The translations under genes and the position numbers were made by a program. From Budorcas taxicolor (Eukaryota; Chordata; Mammalia; Artiodactyla; Bovidae): a DNA stretch of 64,000 bases. Below the pieces are notes generated by a model. That model had not been told where the DNA came from, made no database searches, and worked only from the letters and a program-made list of their open reading frames with translations. The stretch lies in NCBI RefSeq assembly GCF_023091745.1, contig NC_068926.1, positions 42,246,001-42,310,000 on the forward strand. The letters run 5' to 3'. Shown piece after piece: positions 37,102 to 49,559 of this stretch. Position 1 is the first letter of the stretch. Each line of letters opens with the position of its first letter.

Positions 37102-37851
37102 GATGAATTTAAGAATGGCAGGAGGATGGGGGTATTGAGTGGGGGCCCCCCCACACTAGAGGATTGCCTCAAGTTATATTTACCGAAGAGTAACAAAGAA
37201 AATACAGAGTTCCTTATACCTTTCTCCCAGGTTTCTTTCATATTGACATAATAAATAAACATGGTATGCATATCAAATGCTAGGATATTAACATTAGTGT
37301 TGTAACTGAGTTACAGACTCCCTTCTGTATCCCCAAGATTTTTGTCAATGTTCCACGATCTCTCCATGTTGCCTTTAGTTCTCACGTCTTCCCAGCTTCC
37401 TCCAAACCATGAGTGTTTCCGTATTTTTTTTTAACTTTAACACTTTCAAAGAGGACTAGTCAAGCCGCCACAGAATGTCCCTCAGTTTGACTTTCTCTAA
37501 CATTTTATTACAATGAAGCCAGCGTTCAAGTTAGATTTTAAAATAACCCACATAACATAGTATACAAAGTTTGTAAAGAACACAACTAAGGCCAAGGAAC
37601 ACCAAAAAGATGGAAAGATCAACATAGAGAAAGTTACATGATGAAATTAACATCAGGCAAAATAAAATCTATAATTCAAGTGGAAAGGTGTGAAATGAGG
37701 CTAAACAGCACCATTCTTAGGAAAAAATGCAACCAAATGCAGTAATGCAACACAAAATGTCAGTCTTGAATTCAAACGTGTGCAAATTATATATATGTGT
37801 GTGTGTATAATATATACAGAGAAAAATATTCATGAAGCCAAATCTAATGGG
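37102..37851. other. Unassigned intergenic sequence
   Basis: I recognise neither a gene nor a repeat here, apart from a short TA/TG-rich patch at 37789-37815. Confidence 0.5.
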
Positions 37852-38230
37852 ATTCAGTTCAGTTCAATTCAGTTCAGTCGCTCAGTCATGTCCAACTCTT
37901 TGCAACCCCATGAATCTCAGCACGCCAGGCCTCCCTGTCCAGCACCATCTCCTGGAGTTCACTCAGACTCACGTCCGTCGAGTCGGTGATGCCGTCCAGC
38001 CATCTCATCCTCTGTCGTCCCCTTCTCCTCCTGCCCCTAATCCCTCCCAGCATCAGAGTCTTTTCCAATGAGTCAACTCTTCTTATGAAGTGGCCAAAGT
38101 ACTGGAGTTTCAGCTTTAGCATCAGTCCTTCCAAAGAACACCCAGGGCTGATCTCCTTTAGAATGGACTGGTTGGATCTCCTTGCATGCAGTCCAAGGGA
38201 CTCTCAAGAGTCTTCTCCAACACCACAAGA
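37852..38230 (-). mobile_element. BovB 3' end (antisense)
   Basis: The BovB tail and C-terminal region lie in antisense, starting with the (TTCAG)n terminus. The minus frame carries GGIRGRRRRGRQRMRWLDGI. It is only mildly diverged, so relatively young. Confidence 0.92.
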
Positions 38231-38261
38231 AAATGACAAATTTTAAGTATTTTTTTCACAG

Positions 38262-38582
38262 ATTTAAAAAAATGATTTATTTCTTTCTTTATTTTTGGCT
38301 GCACTGGGTCTTCGATGCTACATGTGGGCTTTTTCCTACTTGTGGTGAGTGGGGGCCACTCTGTGGTGCTCAGGCTCCTCGTTGCTGTGACTTCTCTTGT
38401 GGAGCTAAGGTTCTAGGTGCATGGGTTCAGTACGTATGGTTCCTAGGCTTTAGAGCACAGGCTCAGGAGTTGTGAAACATGGGCTTAGTTGCCTTGCAGC
38501 ATGTAGGATCATCCCAAAGAAGGGACCGAACCTGTGTCCCCTGGATTGGCAGGCAGGTTTTTAACCATGAGACCATCAGAGA
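38262..38582 (-). repeat. CHR-2-type SINE
   Basis: This CHR-2-type SINE lies in antisense: tttttggctgcactgggtct, then the gttgtgaaacatgggcttag block and the tRNA-like head near 38540-38575. It is clearly older than the neighbouring BovB. Confidence 0.85.
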
Positions 38583-38639
38583 AGTCATTTTTCACAGACT
38601 ATATTCACCAATCACATCTAGTAAATAAAGATAGCAATA

Positions 38640-39960
38640 ATAAAATAGTAGGTCCCCCAAAATTTACCCCTAATGATAGCCAAACATACCATGATATTGG
38701 ATTCTAGAAGTCACACTTCTAAGTAATTTTAGTTACAGAATAAACTAAAAATAAAATCTTTTGTAACTCAGCTTCAACAAAAATGCATATAAAATTTGTG
38801 GCATGCAGCAGTAATTAAAGAGGAATTTATAGCAGCAAATGCATTCAGGAAATATGAATGATTGCAAAAACAAGCTAAGCATTTGAATCAAAAAGTTTAG
38901 GAAAGAACATTAAAATAAATCCAAAGAAAATAGAAGAAAGAAAATACTGAAGAGAAAAGATAAATTAATGAAGTAGAATATGCGTCAAATCAGAGTTGGT
39001 CAATAAAAAGCTAAACCAATTCTCTCATAAGACTAGCAAAATTGAAAACATTTCTATGATTAAGAAAAGAGAAGTTATGAGTAAATATCACAAAGATAGA
39101 AAGTAATACAAATCATATTAGAGTATAGATGCTCCAAAGCATTATTTCATGGATGCTGCTGCTGCTAAGTCGCTTCAGTTGTGTCCGATTCTGTGCGACC
39201 CCATAGATGGCAGCCCACCAGGCTCCCCTGTCCCTGGGGCTCCGCAAGCAAGAACACTGGAGTGGGTTGCCACTTCCTTCTCCATTGCATGAAATTGAAA
39301 AGTGAAAGTGAAGTCGCTCAGCTGTGTCCGGCTCTTCGCGACCCCATGGACTGCAGCCTACCAGGCTCCTCCGTCCATGGGATTTTCCAGGCAAGAGTAC
39401 TGGAGTGGGGTGCTATCGCCTTCTTCGATTGTCAGTAATTTAAAAACCAAATATAATGGATAATTTCCTGGAGAAAAATGCATATCAAAATTCATCTAAG
39501 AAGAAAAGAATCTGCATAGACCAATATGCACTTTTAAAAAAATGTACTTAGAATAATAAATGTCTTTCAATTTACCTTCAGTAGCAGAACGCTAGATGTG
39601 TTTTATGGGAGTGAAAACTCCAGGCTTATTTAATTTCTTCCAGTCTAGGAAGAAATAAGAAGGTACATTTTATGAAATGAGTGTAATCTTGAAGCATAAA
39701 TAGAATATGGATGCTATAAGAAAATGATATTATTAGCCAATGTCACTTATATACATATAAAACAATTCACATAACTCTTAAAAGACTGTACTAAATGTAA
39801 AATGAATGTGCTAAAAATATGTCACAGACAAAAAAAAACACTTTATCCCAGGTATTATTTCAAGTTAGAAAGTCTTTTAACACAGTATGTTACAGTTCAT
39901 GAGAGAAAAGCAATATAATCGTGTCAGTAGCTGCAAACTGAGACAATGAGTTTATTTAGC
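38640..39960 (+). mobile_element. Old L1 ORF2 fragment (sense), broken by SINE
   Basis: Diverged L1 ORF2 lies in sense: the gtggcatgcagcagtaatta block at about 38795, followed by the tagcaaaattgaaaacat block at about 39035. It resumes after a BOV-A2 at about 39430-39960. No open frame is left. Confidence 0.72.
39154..39426 (-). repeat. BOV-A2 SINE
   Basis: A two-unit BOV-A2 in antisense, from the complement of the (CAG)n tail to the complement of the GGAGAAGG-like head. It is inserted into an old L1. Confidence 0.93.
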
Positions 39961-39965
39961 ATATC

Positions 39966-40567
39966 ATTTTGGGCTCCAAAAGCACTGCAGATGGTGACTG
40001 CAGCCATAAAATTAAAAGACACTTGCTCCTTGGAAGAAAAGCTATGACAAACCTAGACAGCACATTAAAAAGCAGAGATATTACTTTGCTGACAAATGTC
40101 CATCTAGTCAAAGCTATGGTTTTTCCAGTAGTCATGTATGGATGTGACAGTTGGACTATAAAGGAAGCTGAGTGCCGAAGAACTGATGTTTTTGAACTAC
40201 AGTGTTGTGAAGACTCTTGAGAGTCCCTTGGACTGCAAAAAAATCCAACCAGTCAATCCTAAAGGAGATCAGTCCTGGGTGTTCATTGGAAGGACTGATA
40301 CTGAAGCTGAAACATGAATATCTTGGCCATCTGATGCTAAGAACTGACTCATTGGAAAAGACCCTGATGCTGGGAAAGATTGAAGGTGGGAGGAGAAGGG
40401 GATGACAGAGGATGAGATGGTTGGATGGCATCACCAACTCTATGGACATGAATTTGAGTAAGCTATAGGATTTGGTGATGGACAGGGAAGATGGACAAGA
40501 AGGCCTGGAGTGCTGCAGTCCATGGGGTTGCAAAGCATCAGACACAGCTGAACGACTGAACTGAACT
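39966..40567 (+). mobile_element. BovB 3' end (sense)
   Basis: A 5'-truncated BovB in sense, from the GSKSTADGDCSHKIKRHLLL segment to the terminal gactgaactgaact. The frame is interrupted in several places. Confidence 0.92.
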
Positions 40568-40789
40568 ACGCCTATCAGCTTGGTGAAATTTCTACAGGTT
40601 AAATTCTGATTACACCACTTGTTGAATTGAGGGTGTGAAATAAGTTCTTTCTTACAATCTTGACAGAAGTGTCATTTGATACCATTACTGTAGAAAAATT
40701 TTGTTACCAATTAATTTTTTAATTGCACAGAGGGTCTATCTGTAGTTATCTGCGACACAAAGTCATTCTCTGATAAATAATAGGGCACA

Positions 40790-41600
40790 AAAACAAAAAA
40801 TGTTTGTTTCAGCATTGTTTGAAATTAAAATTTTGAAACAACATAATGACTTAATTAAGTAAAATATGATACATTCATATGATTAAATAATCTGTGCATC
40901 TTTGTGAATAGTTCTCAAAAAACCTAATGTTGTGAGTGATGCATACAGTTAGCATTAATGTAAATTTAAAAACATTAATACTTGTATACTTTTTTCTTTA
41001 AAATAGTATTAAATTTGTTTGGAAAAATACAAACAAACTGATAATCATGGTTCTCTCTAGAAGTAAATACAGAGAATCAAGATAAAGACTTGGAGGTCAT
41101 GATGATTTCAAGTTTATCTTAAAGGTTTGTTTTTTTTTAAGACAAAGTATTCATGTATTATTTATCAATAAAAAGAGTAAAATAAAACTTCAATCAAATA
41201 TTCTGGGAAGTTAAGGTGATTTAATTCTATGTTGGAATATAGGTAATTATTATATTTCCTTTACTATTTTTCTGACTTTTGTGGATTCACACCCCTATCT
41301 GTGTGTCTCTCTTTCTCAATCTATCTCTCATATACACAAAATAAAAGCATAAAACAGGGAGATGATACAAGTAGGAGTAGAGGATTGAGGAGATTGGGAG
41401 AGGTGAAGAGAAGGATGGAGAGTTAGTGTTTAATGAGGATGGCATTTCAGTTTAGGAAGATAAAAATTTGGGGGGATGGATGATGGTGAAAGTTATACAA
41501 CAATGTGAATGTACTTAGTGCCACTGAACTGCACAGTTAAATAGGGTTAAAATAGTACGTTTTATATGACTTTTAGCACAATCAAAAAAACATTTTAAAA
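40790..41600 (+). repeat. Old L1 (L1M-type) 3' fragments
   Basis: Weakly preserved L1 3' UTR-like landmarks occur in sense: cagcattgtttgaaatt at about 40813, and tgtacttagtgccactgaac at about 41510 followed by an A-rich tail near 41585. The intervening part is unassigned. Confidence 0.45.
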
Positions 41601-41763
41601 AGAATGGTTTTTTACATTTTACAGTAGTTTTTTAAAAAAATCAGAAAAGATTTCATGACATGCAAAAATTACATGGAATTCAAACTTCAATGTTCATAAA
41701 TAAAGTTTTATTGGCATACAGCCACACCATTTGTTTAAAAAAAAGGAAAGGAATTTTACATAG

Positions 41764-42125
41764 TGCAATGTTGTAAATATCTGCTATCCCCAAATTCATA
41801 TGTTGAAATGTTGATACCCCAACCCCCATGTAAGGGTATTTGGAAATTGAGGTTTAAGGAAGTCATTAGGTCATGAGGGTGGACCTCTCTTGAAGGGGAT
41901 TAGTGCTGTTATACAAGTGGACAGAGAGTTGGCCAGCTCTCTTTCTGCCATGTGAGGGTGAAAGAGACAGGAAGACACTCCTCTGTAACCAGGAAGGAGC
42001 CATCTCCAAGAACCTGACCACGCCAGCACCCTGATTTTGGGCCCAAATCCTCCATAATCATGAGCAATAATAGATGTCTGTGGTTTAAGCCACCCAGTCT
42101 ATGGTGATTTGTTAAGGCTTAAGCT
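41764..42125 (+). mobile_element. MaLR (MLT1/MST-type) LTR
   Basis: This is an old mammalian MaLR LTR in sense orientation: ttcatatgttgaaatgttga, ggtcatgagggtggacctct, and ttaagccacccagtctatgg near the 3' end. The group is ERVL-related and long dead. No internal sequence is present. Confidence 0.8.
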
Positions 42126-42153
42126 CTGTACCTATGGGTATTTCTCTACACAT

Positions 42154-42428
42154 GCTGCTGCTACTGCTAAGTAGCGTCAGTTGTGTCCAACTCTATGCTA
42201 TCCCATAGTGGCAGCCCACCAGGCCCCTCCGTCCCTGGGGTTCTCCAGGCAAGATCACTGGAGTGGGTTGCCATTTCCTTCTCCAATGCATGAGAGTGAA
42301 AAGTGAAAGTGAAGTCGCTCAGTCATGTCCGGCTCTTAGCGACCGCATGGACTGCAGCCTACCAGGCTCCTTTGTCCATGGGATTTTCCAGGCAAGTGTA
42401 CTGGCGTGGGTCGCCAGTGCCTTCTTCG
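42154..42428 (-). repeat. BOV-A2 SINE
   Basis: A full BOV-A2 in antisense with an 11-bp target-site duplication, tctctacacat, at 42143-42153 and 42429-42439. Confidence 0.97.
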
Positions 42429-42439
42429 TCTCTACACAT

Positions 42440-43314
42440 AGGTAGATAAATAATCTAGGAGAGATTATTTGAGAGCATTAGAGAACAAGAAAAATGCTAA
42501 TTCGAGTCCCATATCCCTAGATGGTGAAGGAAAATAAACAGGGGCTACTTGTAACACACAGAGCTTGAGATCTGTTTCATACTTTGATATCTAACCTAAA
42601 CAATTCTCTGGAAAGTTCTGGTTAGGTGCATGCATGGCAGAGATAGAAGTAAAACACAGAAAGCTTCAGGATGTGTGAGTTTTATTTATAATGGCACAGA
42701 CACTCTAGCAGGCACAAAGGAAATAAGATAGAAGAGTGGGGTATCAAGATACACATCCCAACAAAATGGGACATTCTGCAAGTGTCATAATGCCCTGGAG
42801 GACTTGGTGTATGTGGAAGGATTTAGATTCACCCTAAAGCGCATGTGAGTCCAAAAGAATAAGACAAAGTGAGTATGGATGCAACTGGGCATTTTTCCTG
42901 CCAGAACCTTTTGGTAGGTAGAAAAGAAGAGCTGCTCTTGATGTCTGGAATGATGGCGTAGGGGAATGGACTGTGCATTTTATGAGTTGGGACAGAATGG
43001 AACTGAGATACATTCAAGAGTGGGAGTGTATTTCAGTGTACTGCATATAAATAAATAAGTGGAACAATCTGTTGAGACTAAGTCTTCTTTCTGTGGGCCA
43101 TCTGGTTCATATTAATTAGCACACACTTATTTTATTTGATCTTTAAATAGGCATTCCCTTAAAGAGCACCTAATGTAACATTCATGTGAAATTGTTTCAG
43201 ATATACATGAAATAGGTACACTGTAGGAGTTCCTAAAGAGCAAAAATGGAGTATCTCTTAGTTGCAAATAAAATACCAATTAATGTTACATACTATATGT
43301 ATGTATATATGCAT
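42440..43314. other. Unassigned intergenic sequence
   Basis: Nothing in this stretch can be assigned to a gene or a named repeat. Confidence 0.5.
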
Positions 43315-43507
43315 ACGGTTGGTCTTGTGGCTCAGACAGTAAAGAATCTGCTTGCAATTCAAGAGACTGAGGTTTGATCCCTGGGTTGGGAAGATCTTCT
43401 GGAGAAGGGAATGACTACCCACTCCAGCATACTTGCCTGGAGAATCCGTGGACAAGGAACCTGGGGTTACAGTCCATGAGGTTGCAGAGAGTTAGACATG
43501 ACTGAGC
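43315..43507 (+). repeat. Bov-tA SINE
   Basis: A sense Bov-tA with a complete tRNA-like head (ggtcttgtggctcagacagt) and the SINE end gttagacatgactgagcaaa, followed by AT-rich, ACA-rich sequence to about 43620. Confidence 0.9.
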
Positions 43508-46400
43508 AAATAACATTTTTTAACAAATATACATATACAAATATATACATATATTTGCATAAACCTCTTCACACAAACACACATATATACATACATCTAT
43601 ATAATATACATTCATATGTATGTATGCATGTAGTTTTAAAATTTAGTATCTTCTCGGCATTATACTTATGTTTTAGGTATTTAACAAGCCTTCTTCAATA
43701 AATGGATGAATACTGTGACTATAATATCAAACATATTACCTTAAGGAGAGTTAAACATGGTTTTATTACCTAGAGGTTGGTCTCACACATTTTTAATGTG
43801 AATTCTGAATGCAGCACATTACCATCTATATGGAACTGGTTAATTGGATATTTTTTAATTGAGAATAACCATTGTTCAGTAGTTGAATTACAAATCTTCA
43901 AAGAAGGAGAATACAATGAAATATTTACACAATAATACTATTGACATAATTTAGTGTTCTCTCTTTGTTTCTGAAAGAATTTTGCAAAGATGTAGTTTTC
44001 CAGGATGATCATTATGGGCATTAATTATCTTTTATTAGTACCATACATGCATGAGTTATAAGAGATCATGTAATGCATGAATCACTTCCATACATGCATG
44101 AGTTATTATAGCCTTCATTTGTACAGCCTGTTTAATGCATCTTGGAAATTCTTTTCCTTATTCTTTTTTTTAAATTCTGAAACATTCCCATTTATTTATT
44201 TTTCTTTTTATAGGATAAATGTAAACTATTACCCTTAACTATGTAGATTCTGAATTTTGGACATTCCATTGCCCACAGCCTAATTCCTAAATTATGGATC
44301 TCCAATTAAATAATCCAAACACTCCTTAAAATACTCCAAGAATATTTTAATGTACATTGATATTTCCTGCTATTGCTACTCTCTTTAAATTGTTTTATAT
44401 TCAAAATCGAGCTCAATGATTATGGATGTCAGTGCATATGATTAGCTAATAGAGAGATTTTGCACTAATGAAGAAATTTTGAAAGATTGAAACTTCATTA
44501 AAAGTAGTGTAGTGCTAGAAATAGTGTAGTAGTAAAAATAGATAAAAGGAGATAATAATAACCATGATTTCCTGCACACTTACTCTGCACTGGGAACTCT
44601 GCTGAGTCTACATATAATAATACATTACATCCTCACATTAATGTTACTATATTCTTTTCATTGGGGAAAGTGAGGCTCAGGATGTTAAAAAATTTGCCAA
44701 CATTTACTCTAGTGAATGGGACGCTACCTCAGACTACCTGCTTCAAAGTCTTTTGTTGTAAAACACTGTAAAAGATAGAATTGTATGCTGTAGTTGGTAA
44801 TTTTTAGATTGTTTTTAATCCCTCTTTGAAAATAGGGTAATTGAGAAGAAGATTCTTTAACAAGGTCAGCAGGGTTGTAAATGACAAACCCAAAGCGATA
44901 ACCACACACTATTATTTCTTTTAGCCCAATCTCTCTACTCTCTCCTGCTCCCTCTGTGATTACATACTGGATAGGCTTCTGACATAGCATAGACTCTGGG
45001 ATTATTTCTGTAGGATGCATGTCCCATGTATATTTCTTGGGAAATTTCACATTTTTATTTGGACATTTAAGTTAATTCCTTGGAAATTTGAACGCTTCCG
45101 AGATGCCAGTGGACTGGTAGGAGACTCTAGTGATTTTTGAATGAAAGGGCTTTTGCGTATACAAAGGAATTAACCAGAGACAGGCAGCTGTGCTTAGAAA
45201 CAGGCTTTATAATAGTCCAAGGCAAAATTTATTAGGTATTCCTGCTAATGAGTTCCATGTTATATTTTCTCAGTGAGTGAAATATCATCTTTGTAGCTGA
45301 CAAGCCAGCAGATTCTGACTTAGATTTATGAAAAAGTGCTTACCTTTGTTAGTAAGCAGCAGAGATGCTGCTGCTCTTGTGTATCAAGTTCATGTCCTCA
45401 GGAGGTTTCTAAAAGCTTTATGGAACTAGGTTGTGGTCCTGCAAGAAAAGCAGCCAGAGCATTTACTATTTTGAAATGCCATGTTCCTTTGGCTACATTT
45501 GCAACTCCTATAAACACTTAAAAGCACATCCCTTGAGAACATACAATAAACTCAGCTGAGACTTTCAAAAGCTAAAATCACTTGCCTCTTCATCTTGTTT
45601 ACCATCTAACAAAGTAGGTTTTCTGTTATGTGTCAGCCAAGGCATGGGGGCAAGGTAATGCTAATTGACTAATAAAATCCCTATTTGATGAGGTAATTGA
45701 CTGCATTCTCACTGCATCACAGAGCACTCTGACTCCTGCTCGCCTCACTGTGAATCATATTAACTGAACTGCCATTGCCTCAGGCTACAAATGGAACTTT
45801 TTTTTTTTTTTTCTGAAAATTGTTTCAAGTTATAGGATTAAGATCAGATGGGGATTTTGGTTAAGAAACAAACACTAGGTAAATGTTCTACATCATCAGC
45901 TATGGAAAGTTTGCTTTCCTGTTCATTATTTGTTCCGTCACATTAACTAGGAAATAAAATTCAAATGGCACTTTAACTTTTAATGGCAATGTTTCTACAC
46001 TTTACAGTTAGGACTTTTTCTTTTAGTTAATGTCCAGCTTCAAAATTCTGTGATCTGTAGTAAAATGACCTTTATTTGGCTGAAGCAATTTTTACTTATT
46101 TTTCTTTAAGACAAGGTATTTAATTTTAATGATTTTCTTCTCTTATGTTTTTAAATGATATGCATTATGCATTCTGATTTGTATTATAGTGATTTCTGCA
46201 ATTAACATACTTATCTCTCTCATACTGTTGACTATCAGTAAGGAGTGATTCCACCATTAAATTTTTCTTCATTTTAAGCTAACACAAGACCTTGAATGTT
46301 TTTAAGTACCCAATAAGCATTTATGTATTTACAATTTTTTATTTACTATTCTACACTGAGAAGATTTAGAAAGACTGTTTTGGGCATGATACATGTTCAT
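43508..46400. other. Repeat-poor intergenic block
   Basis: This is nearly 2.9 kb without a recognisable transposon or gene, unusual for this interval. It includes a 47-bp spaced direct repeat at 44041-44106 and a T run at about 45800-45813. A 108-codon frame at 44724-45050 (minus) has no recognisable domain. Confidence 0.55.
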
Positions 46401-46404
46401 TTCA

Positions 46405-49362
46405 GTTCAGTAACTGATTCGGGTCCAACTGTCTGCAACCCCATGGACTGCAGCACATCAGACTTCCCTGTTCATCACCAACTTCCTGGGCTTGCTCAAA
46501 CTCATGCCCAACAAGTCGGTGATGCCACCCAACTATCTCATCCTATGTCGTCCTCTTCTCTTCCTGCCTTCAGTCATTCCCAGAATTAGGGTCTTTTCCA
46601 ATGAGTCACTCCTTTGCATCAGGTGACCAAAGTATTGGAGCTTCAGCTTCAGCATCATCCTTCCAATGAATATTCAGGGTTGATTTCCTTTAGGATTGAC
46701 TGATTTGATCTCCCTGCAGGCCAAAGGACTCTCAAGAGTCTTCTCCAACACTGTATTTCAAAAGCATCAATTTATCAGCACCAAGCTTTCTTCATGGTCC
46801 AACTCTCACACCCATACATGACTACTGGAAAAACCACAGCTTTGACTAGATGGACATTTGTTGGTAAAGTAATGTCTCTGCTTTTTAATATGCTGTCTAG
46901 TTTGGTCATAGCTTTTCTTCCAAGGAGTAAGCATCTTTTAACTTCATGGCTGCAGTGACCACCTGCAGTGATTTTGGAGCCCAAGAAAATAAAGTCTCTC
47001 AGTGTTTCCATTGTTTCCCCGTCTATTTGCCATAAAGTTGTGGGACTGGATGCCATGATCTTAGTTTTTTGATATTCAATTTTAAGCCAGCTTTTTCACT
47101 CTACTCTTTCACTTTCATCAAGAGTCTCTTTAGTTCCTCTTTGCTTTCTGCCATAAGTGTGGTGTTATCTGCATATCTGAAGTTGTTGGTATTTCTCCCG
47201 GCAATCTTGATTCCAGCTTGTGCTTCATCCTGCCTGGCATTTCGCCTGATGTATTCTGCATATAAGCTAAATAACCAGGGTGATAATATACAGCCTTGAC
47301 ATACTCCTTTCCCAATTTGGAACCAGTCCATTGTTTCATGTCTGATTCTAACTGTTGCTTTTTAACCTACATATAGGTTTTTCAGAAGGCAGGTAATGTG
47401 GTCTGGTGTTCCCATCTCTTTAGAATTTTCCACAGTTTGTTGTGATCCACATAGTCAAAGGCTTTAGCAAGAAGAAGACCTTTTTCTGGAATTCTCTTGC
47501 TTTTTCTATGATTCAACAGATGTTGACAATTTGATCTCTGGTTCCTCTGCCTTTTCTAAATCCAGCTTGAACATTTGGAATTTCTTGGTCCATGTACTGT
47601 TGAAGCCTGGCTTGAAGAATTTTGAGCATTAATTTGCTAGTGTGTGAAAAGAATGCAACTGTACAGTAGTTTGAATATTCTTTGGCATTGCCTTTCTTTG
47701 GTATTGGGATGGAAACTTACCTTTTCCAGTCATGTGGCTACTGCTGAGTTTTCCAAATTTGCTGGCATATTGAGTACAACACTTTCACAACATCCTCTTT
47801 TAGGATTTGAAAGAGCTCAACTAGAATTCCATCACCTCCACTAGCTTTGTTTGTTGTGATGCTTCTTAAGTCCCTACTTGACTTTGCACTCCAGGATGTC
47901 TGGCTCTAGGTGAGTGATCACACCATTGTGGTTATCTGGGTCATGAAGATCTTTTTTGTACAGTTCCTCTTTGCACTCTTGCCATCTCTTCTTAATATCT
48001 TCTGCTTCTGTTAGGTCCATACTGTTTCTCTCCTTTATTGTGCCCATCTTTGCATGAAATATTCCCTTGGTATCTCTAATTTTTTTGTAGAGATCTCTAG
48101 TCTTTCGGTTTCTATTATTTCCCTCTATTTCTTTGCATTGATCACTGAGGAAGGCTTTCTCATCTCTCCTTGCTATTCTCTGGAATTCTGCATTTAGATG
48201 GATATATCTTTCTTTTTCTCCTTTGCCTTTCAGTTCAGTTCAGTTCACTTCAGTTGCTCAGTCATGTCCAACTCTTTGCAACACCGTGAATCGCAGCACG
48301 TCAGGCCTCCCTGTCCATCACCAACTCCCGGAGTTCACTCAGACTCACATACATCGAGTCAGTGATGCCATCCAGCCATCTCATCCTCAGTCATCCCCTT
48401 CTCCTCCTGCCCCCAATCCCTCCCAGAATCAGAGTCTTTTCCAATGAGTCTAGTCTTCGCATAAGGTGGCCAAAGTACTGAAGTTTCAGCTTCAGCATCA
48501 TTCCTTCCAAAGAAATCCCAGGGTTGATCTCCTTCAGAATGGACTGGTTGGATCTCCTTGCAATCAAAGGGACTCTCAAGAGTCTTCTCCAACACCACAG
48601 TTCAAAAGCATCAATTCTTCGGTGCTCAGCCTTCTTCACAGTCCAACTCTCACATCCATACATGACCACAGGAAAAACCATAGCCTTGACTAGATGGACC
48701 TTAGTCAGCAAAGTAATCTCCCTGCTTTTGAATATACTATCTGTGTTGGTCATAACTTTTCTTCCAAGGAGTAAGCGTCTTTTAATTTCATGGCTGCAAT
48801 CACCATCTGCAGTGATTTTGGAGCCCAAAAAAGTTAAGTCTGACACTCTTTCTACTGTTTCTCCATCTATTTTTCTCAGCTATTTATAAGGCCTCCTCAG
48901 ACAACCATTTTGCCTTTTTGTCTTTCTTTTTCTTGGGTATGGTCTTGATTACTGCCTCCTGTACAATGTCACAAACCTCCATCCATAGTTCTCAGGCACT
49001 CTGTCTATCAGATCTGATCCCTTGAGTCTATTTGTCACTTCCACTGTATAATCATAAGGGATTTGAGTTAGTTTATACCTGAATAGCTTAACGATTTTCC
49101 CTAGTTTCTTTAATTTGAGTCTGAATTTTGCAGTAAGGAGTTCATCATCTGAGCCCACAGTCAGTTCCCAGTCTTATTTTTGCTGCAATGACTATAACCA
49201 ACCTGATTTTGGTATTAACCATCTGGTGATGTCCATGTGTAAAGTTATCTCTTGGATTGTTGGAAGATGGTGTTTGCTATGACCAGTGCCTTCTCTGTTA
49301 GTTTTTGCCCTGTTTCACTTTGTTCTCCAAGGCCAAACTTGCCTGTTACCCAGGCATCTCTT
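46405..49362 (-). mobile_element. BovB LINE (antisense), about 2.3 kb of host sequence
   Basis: This BovB in antisense runs from the tail (46405) through the RT (minus-strand fragment KGVCQGCILSPWLFSLYAEY near 47240-47310), the linker, and part of the endonuclease (to about 49362). A second BovB piece (48233-48868) sits inside it, and a SINE breaks it at 49363. Many stops make it inactive. Confidence 0.9.
48233..48868 (-). mobile_element. Younger BovB 3' end inside older BovB, same strand
   Basis: This 5'-truncated BovB starts with a fresh (TTCAG)n terminus and runs to the RT C-terminal region (complement of LTFLGSKITADGDCSHEIKR). The minus strand stays open for 151 codons at 48391-48846, consistent with a younger age. 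The host element resumes at about 48869. Confidence 0.92.
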
Positions 49363-49478
49363 GAGGAGAAGGGCATGGTAACCTACTCCAGTATTCTTCC
49401 CTGGGAAATCCCATGGACAGAGAAGTCTGGGGCACTACAGTCCATAGGGTTGCAAAGAGTCGGACATGATTGAGTGAC

Positions 49479-49527
<49 letters not shown>
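49363..49527 (+). repeat. Bov-tA 3' part with (AC)n tail
   Basis: A truncated sense Bov-tA begins at ggagaagggcatggtaacct and passes into a 47-base (AC)n run at 49481-49527. BovB endonuclease-like sequence resumes after it (cccttgacttctgg), so it probably inserted into the BovB. Its microsatellite tail is likely length-variable. Confidence 0.9.
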
Positions 49528-49530
<3 letters not shown>

Positions 49531-49559
49531 GTATCCCTTGACTTCTGGTTTGAGAAATT

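Noticed and set aside
44724..45050. 108-codon minus-strand frame as a coding exon
   Set aside because: No recognisable family, no clear splice sites, and it lies in ordinary intergenic sequence.
48391..48846. 151-codon minus-strand frame as a host gene
   Set aside because: It is the C-terminal part of the BovB reverse transcriptase protein (LTFLGSKITADGDCSHEIKR and following), a truncated retrotransposon copy.
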